Source of the DNA: GMQP-bins7 sp963776565
GTDB taxonomy: Bacteria > Actinomycetota > Thermoleophilia > Gaiellales > Gaiellaceae
DNA: 64,000 nucleotides
Direction: 5' to 3'
NCBI GenBank assembly: GCA_963776565.1
Contig: CAVZNF010000004.1
Span: 186,001-250,000, forward strand
Below are positions 20,415 to 29,400 of the stretch, piece by piece. The translations under genes were made by a program, and so were the position numbers. Every line of letters starts with the position of its first letter. The stretch's first letter is position 1. The notes beneath the pieces are model-generated. The model searched no databases and had not been told where the DNA came from. It saw nothing but the letters and a program-made list of their open reading frames with translations.

Positions 20415-21302
20415 ATGAAGGTTCTCGTCACGGGCTCCCGAGGGAAGGTTGGCCGAGCGCTCTGTCCGCGCCTCGCTGCGGCGGGCTACGACGTGCGAGC
20501 GACCGATCTCGCTCTCCCGAACTGGGACCGGGCCGATCCGGGCGAGCCCGAGGACTACTGGCAGGCCGACCTCACTGATGCAGGTGCGGCCTATGCGCTC
20601 GCACGCGACTGTGATGCCATCGTGCACACGGCGGCGATCCCGCAGCCGATTCACAACCCACCACACGTCGTGTTCGGGAACAACATCATGAGCACGTTCA
20701 ACGTGCTCGAGGCAGCGATCGCAGCCGGCGTACGCCGGTTCGTGAACTTCTCGAGCGAGACCGTTCCCGGTTTCATCTTCCCCCAGCGGCCGTTCGAGCC
20801 GGATTACCTTCCGATCGACGAGGAGCACCCGATTCGGCCCCAGGATCCGTACGCGACCGCGAAGTGGTTCGGCGAGCTCCTCTGCGATCGCGCAACCGAG
20901 CGGTCGGACATCCGATGCACCTCGATTCGTCCATGCTGGGTCCAGGACGAGGGAAGCTACGAGCGGAACCTCGGCCCGATCGTCCGAGATCCGTCCGTGC
21001 TCGTCGGAAACTACTGCTCGTACATCGACGTCCACGACCTCTGTGACGCGGTCGTGCTCGCCCTCGAGACCGACCTCCCTGGGCACGAGGTCTTCTACAT
21101 CGCCTCACCCGACACGATCGGCGGCCATCCGCTCGTCGAGACGGTGAAGCGCCACTACGGCGGGGAGGGGATCGAGTTCCGCGCGCTCGAACGCGAGGAC
21201 GCCTCTGCGATCTCGAGCGCGAAGGCTCAACGCCTGCTCGGGTGGAAACCGACTCGAACATGGCGCGACTACCTCGACGAGAACGGACGAGCCCGCGCAT
21301 GA
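20415..21302 (+). CDS. NAD-dependent epimerase/dehydratase (extended SDR)
   Basis: 295 residues. It has the Rossmann motif VLVTGSRGKVGRALC, the catalytic Tyr/Lys in DPYATAKWFGE and a substrate-domain end GWKPTRTWRDYL. Family members act on nucleotide sugars, or as uronate or aldose dehydrogenases. The operon suggests oxidation of a sugar or uronate to its lactone. ATG 20415 follows the dehydratase stop by two bases, and its own stop overlaps the next ATG (ATGA). Confidence 0.85.
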   Translation: MKVLVTGSRGKVGRALCPRLAAAGYDVRATDLALPNWDRADPGEPEDYWQADLTDAGAAYALARDCDAIVHTAAIPQPIHNPPHVVFGNNIMSTFNVLEAAIAAGVRRFVNFSSETVPGFIFPQRPFEPDYLPIDEEHPIRPQDPYATAKWFGELLCDRATERSDIRCTSIRPCWVQDEGSYERNLGPIVRDPSVLVGNYCSYIDVHDLCDAVVLALETDLPGHEVFYIASPDTIGGHPLVETVKRHYGGEGIEFRALEREDASAISSAKAQRLLGWKPTRTWRDYLDENGRARA

Positions 21303-22346
21303 GAACACGACGTCTCGGTAGACTCCGGGCCTGAGCTGACGACCGTCGGCTTCGGCAGCTGGGCCGTCGGCGGCCCGTGGCGATTCGGCTGGGGCGCGGT
21401 CGACGACGACGAGTCGATCGCTGCGATCCGGCACGCCGTGGAGCTCGGCGTGAACTGGGTCGACACTGCCGCCGTGTACGGGCTCGGCCACTCCGAAGAG
21501 GTCGTCGGACAAGCGCTCGCTCCCTATCGCATCGGGGAAGACGTGTTCGTGTTCACGAAGTGCGGACGGAGATGGGAGGGCCGAGCGGACGGCGAGATCG
21601 GAAACGACCTGCGACCGGAGTCGATTCGCGAAGAGTGCGAGTCGAGCCTCCGCCGCCTCGGCGTGGAGCGCATCGACCTCTATCAGGTTCACTGGCCCGA
21701 CCGAACCACAGGAACGCCGATCGAAGACTCGTGGGCGACGCTGGCCGCGCTCGTGGACGAGGGCAAGGTCAGATGGATCGGCGTGTCGAACTTCGACGTC
21801 GAACTGCTCGAGCGCTGCGAGACCGTTCGCCACGTCGACTCCGTACAGCCGACACTGTCGATGCTGGCCCGTGGCGTACGCCGGACCGTGCTGCCGTGGG
21901 CGTCTGCGCACGGCACCGGAATCCTGTGCTACTCGCCCCTCGCGTCGGGCATCCTCGCCGGTGGGATCGACATGAGCCGGCTGCAAGAGCTCGACGAAGG
22001 CGACTGGCGCCGGAGCTCACCGGCGTTCCAGGAGCCCGCCGTCTCTCGAAGCCTGGCGTTCGTGGACCGCTTGAGGACCATCGCCGACGGGCTCGGTGTC
22101 GGGCTACCGGCGCTCGGCGTCGCCTGGGTGCTCGCGCAGTCGGGCGTCACGGCCGCTATCGTCGGTGCGCGGACGACGAGGCACGTCGACGGCTGGGTCA
22201 TCGCGTCGGAGCTCGAGCTCGACGAGTCGACACTCCGCGCGATCGACGGTGCGTTGGCCGAGACCGGCGCCGGGTCGGACGAACCGCCCGAGCCGCCGCC
22301 GCACATCGACGCGCTCGAGCGTCGAGAGAAAAGTCGAGCTCCGCCC
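21299..22346 (+). CDS. aldo/keto reductase, reading into the next gene without a stop
   Basis: About 345 residues. The start reads MRTRRLGR and then, after one indel near 21318, SGPELTTVGFGSWAVGG. The catalytic tetrad is present as DTAAVYG (Asp, Tyr), FTKCG (Lys) and YQVHWPD (His). NADP-binding blocks VGARTTRHVDGW and GVSNFD are typical. The frame stays open through ALERREKSRAPP into the ATG of the following dehydrogenase. Removing one A from the AAAA run at about 22331-22334 would instead end it at a TGA overlapping that ATG. It is therefore either a bifunctional fusion or a coupled pair. Confidence 0.85.
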
Positions 22347-23312
22347 ATGAGGCTGGGCCTGCTGTCGACCGCCAGGATCAACGACGCAATTCTCGCGGCC
22401 GCGGCCGAGTCGGACCGTGTGGACGTCGTCGCGGTTGCGAGTCGGGACGGGGAGCGGGCACGGCTGTACGCGGACGAACACGGGATCGCGAGAGCACATG
22501 GCTCGTATGAGGCGCTGCTCGAGGACTCCGACGTCGACGCGATCTACGTCTCGCTCCCAAACGCCCTGCACCACGAATGGACGATGTCGGCACTACGGGC
22601 CGGTAAGCACGTGCTCTGCGAGAAGCCGTACTCGCGCGACCCTGCCGACGTCGAACAGGCCTTCGCGACCGCCCGCTCTGCTGGGCTCGTCCTCATGGAG
22701 GCGTTCATGTACCGCCACCACCCGCAGACGCATGCCATTGCCGCGCTCGTGCGGGACGGAGCGCTCGGCAAGCTGCTCTCGGTACGTTCGACGTTCACGT
22801 TTCCGCTCGCGAGCCTCACGGACGTGAGAGCGCGGCCGGAGCTCGCTGGAGGCGCGCTCATGGATGTCGGGTGCTATTGCGTCAGCGGCACGCGACTGAT
22901 CGCCGGCGAGCCCGTATCGGTCTTCGGTACCGAAACGAGAGGCGGAACGGGTGTCGACATGGCCTTCTTCGGGACGATGCAGTTCGCCGACGAGGTGGTG
23001 GGGCAGTTCGAGGCGTCCTTCGTCGCACCGCAGCGGCAGGCGCTCGAGGTAGTCGGAGACGAGGCCGTGCTCATGGCGTTCGCGCCCTGGCGCACCGACT
23101 GGCCCGGCGAGCTACGCGTGATCCGAGCAAATGGAAGCGAGGTCGTGCCGGTTCCGAGCGTGGACGCCTATGTCTTGGAGCTCGAGAACATGGCGGATGC
23201 AGTCGCAGGCGTCGCCCCGGCTCAACTCGACGGAGACGACGCTCTCGGCCAGGCACGTACGATCGACGCGCTCTACCGCTCCGCCGGGAGCGGAGCGGTA
23301 GTACGTCTCTAG
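22347..23312 (+). CDS. Gfo/Idh/MocA family dehydrogenase, D-xylose 1-dehydrogenase (NADP+)-like
   Basis: 321 residues. The N-terminus MRLGLLSTARINDAIL lacks the classic GxGxxG but matches the dihydrodiol/xylose dehydrogenase branch. VLCEKPYSRDP is the EKP motif, and MEAFMYRHHPQTHAI is characteristic of the NADP-dependent D-xylose 1-dehydrogenases of this branch. With the upstream pentonate dehydratase this suggests oxidative pentose breakdown (aldose, lactone, acid, 2-keto-3-deoxy acid). The gene may be fused to the aldo/keto reductase. It ends the operon, 19 bases before the convergent cupredoxin gene. Confidence 0.85.
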   Translation: MRLGLLSTARINDAILAAAAESDRVDVVAVASRDGERARLYADEHGIARAHGSYEALLEDSDVDAIYVSLPNALHHEWTMSALRAGKHVLCEKPYSRDPADVEQAFATARSAGLVLMEAFMYRHHPQTHAIAALVRDGALGKLLSVRSTFTFPLASLTDVRARPELAGGALMDVGCYCVSGTRLIAGEPVSVFGTETRGGTGVDMAFFGTMQFADEVVGQFEASFVAPQRQALEVVGDEAVLMAFAPWRTDWPGELRVIRANGSEVVPVPSVDAYVLELENMADAVAGVAPAQLDGDDALGQARTIDALYRSAGSGAVVRL

Positions 23313-23331
23313 CGCGAAGCGTCCACGACGC

Positions 23332-23670
23332 CTACTTGATGGTGAACGAACCCTTCATCAAGGTCGCGTGAGGGTCGCAGAAAAACCTGTACTTGCCCTT
23401 GGCGAGCTTGATCGCGAACGACTTCGTGCCTTTCGTGCCCACGCTCGTCTTCACGTTGACGCCCGGGCCTATCAGGTGGAAGTTGTGAATGCTCGACTTG
23501 TCGGCGACGACGAGCGTGTACCTGCCCGCCTTCGTCGGCTTCTTCGCCATGCTGATCGTGAAGCCGGGCCCGACGGTGCCGGTGAGCTTCGGCGCCGCCG
23601 CGAGAACCGGCAGCGCCAGCACGGCGGCAGCCGCAACTGCGAGCACCAGCGTGGTTGTTCGCTTCTTCAT
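23332..23670 (-). CDS. secreted cupredoxin (plastocyanin/azurin-like)
   Basis: 112 residues. A Sec signal peptide starts MKKRTTTLVLAVAAAAV. The mature domain carries type-1 copper ligands: His in SIHNFHLIGPG, then Cys, His and Met in FFCDPHATLMKG. It is an extracytoplasmic electron carrier or copper-binding protein. ATG 23670 follows a GGAGGATC. It is downstream of a lipoprotein cupredoxin with the same ligand layout, and the pair form a minus-strand unit. Confidence 0.9.
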   Translation of the reverse strand: MKKRTTTLVLAVAAAAVLALPVLAAAPKLTGTVGPGFTISMAKKPTKAGRYTLVVADKSSIHNFHLIGPGVNVKTSVGTKGTKSFAIKLAKGKYRFFCDPHATLMKGSFTIK

Positions 23671-23703
23671 GATCCTCCTCGATGTCGTGTCTTCGGATCG
23701 ACC

Positions 23704-24147
23704 CTACGCGGTGACTTCGAAGTCGCCGTTCATTTGCGCGGAGTGCGGATCGCACTGGAAGTGGTACGAACCCGCGACCAGAGTGATCGGGTAGTCCTCG
23801 TCCTCCTGCCCTCCCACCTCGCTCATGACGTCGACGCCACCAGGGCCGGTCAGGTGGAAGTTGTGGATGTCGGACTTGTCGACGATCTCGAGCGTGTAGT
23901 CACCCGCGGGAAGGCTGGTGACGGCCGTTCCGTCTTCGGTCGTGAGCGTGATCGTGAAGTCGTCCGACGCAACGCTGCCGATCAGCTTGGTACCGGTGGC
24001 GGCCCCGCTGGTGTCCGTTGTGTCAGTCGTCTCCGTCGCCGTCGTATCCGTTCCAGCAGCGGTCTCGTCGTCGCTGCCGCCACATCCCGCAACCGCGAGT
24101 GCCATCACCGCGAGACCGACCACGAGGCCGATGCGCGTGCGTGTCAT
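23704..24147 (-). CDS. cupredoxin-domain lipoprotein
   Basis: 147 residues. A lipoprotein signal ends in the lipobox LAVAGC. A Thr/Asp-rich linker of about 30 residues follows, then a cupredoxin domain with IHNFHLTGPGG and QCDPHSAQMNGDF (His, Cys, His, Met copper ligands). It is membrane-anchored on the outer face of the cytoplasmic membrane. ATG 24147 has GGAGGATC upstream. It is closely related to the soluble cupredoxin 33 bases downstream, which suggests a tandem duplication with one anchored and one free form. Confidence 0.9.
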   Translation of the reverse strand: MTRTRIGLVVGLAVMALAVAGCGGSDDETAAGTDTTATETTDTTDTSGAATGTKLIGSVASDDFTITLTTEDGTAVTSLPAGDYTLEIVDKSDIHNFHLTGPGGVDVMSEVGGQEDEDYPITLVAGSYHFQCDPHSAQMNGDFEVTA

Positions 24148-24219
24148 AGAGATCCTCCTTCGTCGCTCGACGGGACGATACGTGCGCGCGTGCAAATCGG
24201 TTCGGTTTAAAGTCGCACG
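24148..24219. promoter_or_regulatory. divergent intergenic region between cupredoxin and MBL-like genes
   Basis: This 72-base region separates two divergent genes. It contains a GGAGGATC Shine-Dalgarno for the minus-strand lipoprotein, and GGTTTAAAGT about 13 bases before the plus-strand GTG, a possible -10 region. No palindrome was recognised. Confidence 0.35.
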
Positions 24220-24849
24220 GTGGACGTTCTCGAGATCGCTCCCGGCCTCTGGCGCTGGACCGCCTTCCACGAGGAGTGGAACGAGGACGTCGGCTGCGTC
24301 TACGTCGAGACCGAGGACGGCGTGGTGCTCATCGACCCGCTCGTTCCGCCCGACGACACCGCGAAGTTCTGGAAGGCGCTCGACCGCGACATCAAGCGTG
24401 CGAAGGCGCCGGTGCACGTCCTCGTCACGGTGTTCTGGCACACGCGGAGCGCTGCAGCGATGCGCGAGCGCTACGACGCGCGCATCTGGGCGTCGTCCTC
24501 CGGGAAGGCGGCGATCGCACGACGTGCCGGAGTCGTCACCGACACGTTCGCACCGGGAGACCCGCTCCCGGGCGGGCTGGAGGCATGTCGCACGGCGAGA
24601 GCGGCCGAGGTCGTGTTCTGGATCCCGGAGCACTCCGCGCTCGTCCCCGGCGACGTGCTGATCGCCGACGGGAAGGGCGGCGCGCGGATGTGCCCCGAGT
24701 CGTGGCTGCCGGCATCGAAGTCGCACAGAGATCTCGCGGCATCGCTGCGACCGCTGCTCGACCTCCCCGTTCGGCGCGTCCTCGTGTCGCACGGGCGACC
24801 CGTGCTGACGGGCGGCGGTCGAGCGCTCGCGCGAGCACTCGAGCTGTAG
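24220..24849 (+). CDS. MBL-fold-like protein lacking the HxHxDH metal motif
   Basis: 209 residues. The start IAPGLWRWTAFHEEW, the strand VVLIDPLVPPDD and the late SHGRPVLTGGG follow the metallo-beta-lactamase fold. Where HxHxDH should stand there is VTVFWHTRSAAAM, so the zinc site is largely gone. It is probably a non-hydrolytic or altered-activity member of the family. GTG 24220 was chosen because the fold starts there and no Shine-Dalgarno favours another codon. It lies upstream of lemA with 25 bases between. Confidence 0.65.
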   Translation: MDVLEIAPGLWRWTAFHEEWNEDVGCVYVETEDGVVLIDPLVPPDDTAKFWKALDRDIKRAKAPVHVLVTVFWHTRSAAAMRERYDARIWASSSGKAAIARRAGVVTDTFAPGDPLPGGLEACRTARAAEVVFWIPEHSALVPGDVLIADGKGGARMCPESWLPASKSHRDLAASLRPLLDLPVRRVLVSHGRPVLTGGGRALARALEL

Positions 24850-24874
24850 CGCGTTTTCTACACTCGGCCACAGC

Positions 24875-25435
24875 ATGCTCTGGCTGTGGATCCTGCTCGG
24901 AGCCGTCGCGCTCGTCGTCGTTCTCGGCGCGTTCGGCTACAACCGTCTGGTCCGGCTGCGCAACGAGGCCGACACGGGATGGTCGAACATCGACGTCCAG
25001 CTACAGCGGCGCGGTGACCTCATCCCGAACCTCGTCGAGGCTGTCCGGGGCTACGCCGCGCACGAGCGTGGTGTCTTCGAGGAGGTGACGAAGGCGCGGG
25101 CGGCGGTCCAGGCTGCCGGGACGCCCGGGGCGGCCGGGAGCGCGAACGACATGTTGAGCGCCGCGCTCGGCCGCCTCCTCGCCGTCGCCGAGGCGTATCC
25201 CGAGCTCAAGGCGTCGGACAACTTCCTTCGCCTTCAGGAGGATCTCACCGACACCGAGGACAAGATCAGCGCCGCGCGGCGCTACTACAACAGCACGGTC
25301 ATGCACTTCAACACCGCGATCCAGAGCCTTCCCTGGGCGCTCGTCGCGCGGCCGCTCGGCTTTCGTGACAAGGAGTTCTTCTCGGCGGAGGGCGATACGG
25401 CGCCGCCCCAGGTGTCGCTGACGCCCGCAACGTGA
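24875..25435 (+). CDS. lemA: LemA family protein
   Basis: 186 residues. An N-terminal membrane helix (LWILLGAVALVVVLGAFG) is followed by the LemA helical domain with NEADTGWSNIDVQLQRRGDL, IPNLVEAVRGYA, YPELKASDNF and ISAARRYYNSTV. It is membrane-anchored with the domain outside. LemA often occurs beside M48 metalloproteases, as here: the stop overlaps the start of an HtpX-like gene. Function is not firmly known; envelope stress roles have been proposed. Confidence 0.93.
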   Translation: MLWLWILLGAVALVVVLGAFGYNRLVRLRNEADTGWSNIDVQLQRRGDLIPNLVEAVRGYAAHERGVFEEVTKARAAVQAAGTPGAAGSANDMLSAALGRLLAVAEAYPELKASDNFLRLQEDLTDTEDKISAARRYYNSTVMHFNTAIQSLPWALVARPLGFRDKEFFSAEGDTAPPQVSLTPAT

Positions 25436-26397
25436 CGCTCCAGCAGCAGATCCGCCGGAACCGTCTGCGAAGCGGCATCGTGGTCATCGGCTTCGTCGTG
25501 CTGCTGGGCGTCGTCGCCGGCCTCATCGGTGCGGTGCTCGACCTGAGGCTCGGAGTGGTCGCACTCGTTGGTGCGAGCCTGTACGCGCTCTTCGCGATCA
25601 TCTCGTCACGACGGATGGTCGCCCGTATGACCGGCGCGCAGGAGGTCGGCCCGGACCAGCTGAGGCCGCTGCGGCGCCTCGTCGAGAATGTGTCGATCGC
25701 CGCGGGACTTCCGGTGACGCCCGACGTCCGTATCGTCGACGACCCGTCGCCGAACGCGTTCGCGGCCGGCATCCGTCCCCAGACGAGCTACATCGGAGTC
25801 ACGACGGGACTGCTGCGCGTCATGCCGAAGCGCGAACTCGAGGCCGTTCTCGGCCACGAGATCTCGCACGTAAGGAACCGTGACACGTATCTCATGACCA
25901 TGGCGACCATCTTCGCCGGCGTGATCGCGCTGATCGCGGACGTCGGGTTCCGCATGCTCGTCTACGGCGGCGGCCGCTCCCGGCGCGGAGGGGCGCTCGT
26001 GCTTGTCGTCGCGGTCGTGGGCCTCCTGCTCGCCCCATACGCCGCACTGCTCCTGAGGATGAGCCTCTCGCGGCGCCGCGAGTTCCTGGCGGACCAAGGA
26101 TCCGCGGAGCTTCTCAGCGATCCCGAGGCCATGGCGCTCGCGCTGCGCAGGCTCGAGCTCGACACGACCACGATGGCGTACGCAGACGCATCGGTCGCGC
26201 ACCTGTGGGTGGAGAGCCCGACGAGCCGGGTCGAGTCCGAGCGACGCGGTGTCCTGGCGCTCTCGAGCCTGTTCGACACTCATCCGCCGCTCGAGCAACG
26301 GATCGCGGCACTGGAGGAGTCGGGCGGATTCCGCCTTCCGGAGACGCTTCCACCCGACCGGCCGTTCGCGTTTGAGCTCGGCCTCGCAGAGGAATGA
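25432..26397 (+). CDS. M48 family membrane metalloprotease (HtpX-like)
   Basis: 321 residues. It has two N-terminal helices (GIVVIGFVVLLGVVAGLIG and the next), the zinc motif LGHEISHVRNRD (HExxH), two further helices, and the third ligand region RRREFLADQGSAELL. The C-terminal FDTHPPLEQRIAAL is typical of HtpX. It cleaves damaged membrane or periplasm-facing proteins. GTG 25432 overlaps the LemA stop (GTGA), so the two are coupled. Confidence 0.93.
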   Translation: MTLQQQIRRNRLRSGIVVIGFVVLLGVVAGLIGAVLDLRLGVVALVGASLYALFAIISSRRMVARMTGAQEVGPDQLRPLRRLVENVSIAAGLPVTPDVRIVDDPSPNAFAAGIRPQTSYIGVTTGLLRVMPKRELEAVLGHEISHVRNRDTYLMTMATIFAGVIALIADVGFRMLVYGGGRSRRGGALVLVVAVVGLLLAPYAALLLRMSLSRRREFLADQGSAELLSDPEAMALALRRLELDTTTMAYADASVAHLWVESPTSRVESERRGVLALSSLFDTHPPLEQRIAALEESGGFRLPETLPPDRPFAFELGLAEE

Positions 26398-26457
26398 GAC
26401 AGCAATTCCGAAATGTGCGTTCAGCAAAGCACGATTCGGGTCGATAATGGAGGAGCC

Positions 26458-29400
26458 GTGAAAGGGTTGCGCATTGGACGGCGCCGTGGGCGCGACAGCG
26501 ACGTTGCCCTGTCGCCGCTCGAGCTCGCCCTGAGACCGGCTCTCGTCGACGGCCGCTGGCAGATTCCCGACCGCTTCAACTTCACCCGCGACGTCGTCGA
26601 GGCGCTGGCGCGTGACCCGAAGCGCCGCGCGCTCACGTCGCTCGGGAAGGAAGGCGTGATCGAGCATCGGAGCTTCCTCGAGATCTCCGACGGCGCCGCG
26701 CTGTGGGCGACGACGCTCCGCGAGAACGGCGTCACGCCCGGCGACAGAGTGATCGTCGTTGCCGGCAACACCGTGGACTGGCTCGAGATCGTGCTCGGCG
26801 TGATGAAGACGGGCGCGGTGGTCGTGCCGTGCATGCCGAGCATCTCCGCGTCCATGCTCGAGCGCCAGGTCTCGTCCACCGACGCTGCGCTCGTGGTCGC
26901 CGAGCGCGCGCTCGAGCCGACGATCGAGCGGATGGGCTTCACGCCCGACGCTCACTTCTTCGACGACAGCTCGGGTGTGAAGCGCAGCTCGAAGGACATC
27001 CCTGTCGCAGCCACACACGACACTGCATCGCGAGATCTCGCCTTCATCGTCTCGACGCCCGGGCGTCGGCGGCACGCGCAAGGACGTCGCGCACACGCAC
27101 GGCTCCGCGTTCGCAACTCGCGTCCAGGCCGAGCACTGGCTCGACGTCGGCCGCGGCGACGCCGTTTGGTGCACGACCGACGCCGCCTCGCCTCTCACGA
27201 TGTGGAACACCGTCATCGGGCCGTGGTCGCGTGGTGCCGAGGTCGTGCTGCACGAGGGCGGGTTCGACGCCGACGAGCGGCTCGATCTGATGTTCAGGCT
27301 CGGGCCGAGCATCCTCTGCCAGTCGCCAGCCGAGTACGGCGCCCTCGCGGCGCACCCCAAGCTCGAGCGCTTCCGCTCGCCTCGGCTCCGCCGTCTCGTC
27401 TCGACCGGCGACTTCCTCGATCCAGAGGTCGTCGCCGTATTCGAGGAGCGCTGGGGACTGACCATCTACGACGGCTACGGCCAGGCCGAGACGAACATCG
27501 TCGTGGCGCACCTCGCCGACGGTGCGTCTCAGCCCGGCTCGCTCGGCCGCGCACTTCCCGGCCATCACGTCGCGATCATCGACGACCAGGGCAACGAGCT
27601 TCCCGCAGGGATCGAGGGCGACCTCGCCGTCCGCGGCCGGCCGCCGACACTGTTCGCCGGCTACTGGGAGCTTCCGGAAGAGACGAAGTCCGCCTTCCTG
27701 GGCGACTGGTACCTCACCGGCGATGTAGCGCTCGTCGACGAGGAAGGCTTCTTCACGTTCCTCGGGCGCGCGGAGGACGTGATCACGTCGAGCGGCGGCA
27801 CGTTCAGCCCCTTCGACGTCGAGCGGGTCCTCACCGGACACCCGGCCATCGCAGCGGCGGCAGTCGTCGGCATCCGCGATCTCCAGCGCGGTGGCCACTT
27901 CGTCCGCGCGTTCGTCGTGCCGAAGACCGGAGCCGAGGGCTCGGAGCAGGCTCGAGGCCGAGCTCCGCCAGTACGCCGCGCAGACGCTGCCCGACCCGCA
28001 GGTCCCGCGCGAGATCGTCTTCGTCGACGAGCTGCCGATCGTCGGCCCGAAGGTCAGCAGGCACGTTCTCCGCGAGCGACCGCTCGCAGGGCGACCGCTC
28101 TGGGAGATGCCGCCGACGTCGGAGCCCGAGATGGAGGGCGCTGCCCCGCTCCCGCCACCGATCGACGGTGAGTTCTCCCCGCGCGTCGATCGCGGTCTCG
28201 AGACGCCGCAGCCGCAGCCGGTCGCACTCGTTCCCGAGCCACAGCCCGCGCTCCTCCCGAGCCGCCGCCCACCGTGCCGGAGCCGCCTCCCCTCCAGCCC
28301 GAGTCGGTGCTTCCCCCGCCCGAGCCCGTTGCCGAGGCGCTGCCGCAGCCAGAACCGGAGCCCGTTGTCGAGGTCGCCGTCCCGGAACCGGAGCCGATGC
28401 CCACGCCCGTCGTCGAGGCCGTTCCCGTTCTCGAGCCAGAACCCGAACCCGAGGTCGAGCCAGAGCCGCTGGCCGAGCCGGAGCTCGAAGCCGCGCCAGA
28501 GCCGGAGCTCGAAGCCGCGCCAGAGCCGGAGCTCGAAGCCGCGCCAGAGCCGGAGCTCGAAGCCGGAGCCGACGCCGCCCGTCGTCGAGGCCCGAACCCG
28601 AGCTGGAGCCCGAGCCAGACGACGAGCCCGAGGTCGAGCTCGAGCCGGCGGCCGAGCTGATGCCGCTGGCGGAGCCGGTTGAGGAGGCGGTCCAGGACGA
28701 GGAGCAGCCGGATCCAGAACCGGAGCTCGCGGTCGCGGAGGCACAGCCCGAGCCCGAGCCGGAAGAGCCGGCGCAAGCGGAGCCCGAACCGGAGCCCGAG
28801 CCCGAGCCGCTCCCGGTGCTGATCGTCCTGCCGGAGCCCGAGCCGACGCCCGAGACAGAACCCGAGCACACGCCCGAGTTCACGGTCGTCGAGCCGCCGG
28901 CGCCGATGCCGGACTACGTCATCGACGAGCCCGAGGGACCGCCGCCCGTGGTCGTGCCGGATCCCGAGCCGGAGCCGGAACTCGGCCCTCTCCCCGACTT
29001 CGTGGTGGAGCCAGGCTCAGCGCCCGAGCCCGCTCCCATGCCGGTCGAGTCCGCGCTGGTGCCCGAGGAAGAAGAAGACCTCGGCCCGCTCCCGGACTTC
29101 GTCATCGATCCGAGCCTCCCACCGGAGTTGAGGCCTGCTCCGCCGCCAACACCGGTCCCGGTGCAGCCAGAGGCAGCGGTACCACCGCTGAAGGTGCCGA
29201 CGAGCGAGAAGCCCGAGCCGACGATGTCGAACGCCGCAGGGCTCTACTTCCCCCCGACGACGGCATTCCCGATCCCGCGCGACGACGACGATGGCGACGC
29301 CCCACGTGGTGGCAAGCGCGCCCCGCGCCCCCGCCCTGCCGCCGAGCTCGGCAAGTCGAAGCGCTCGACCGAGCCGGCCGAGCCGGGTGACGAGGGGAAC

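Noticed and set aside
28481..28567. Tandem repeat as a CRISPR array
   Set aside because: Units are contiguous with no spacers and encode a peptide repeat.
27831..28883. Long Ser/Gly-rich open frames antisense to the Pro/Glu tail
   Set aside because: They are the complement of the EP repeats; no start signal or domain, and the sense strand is continuous with the ligase.
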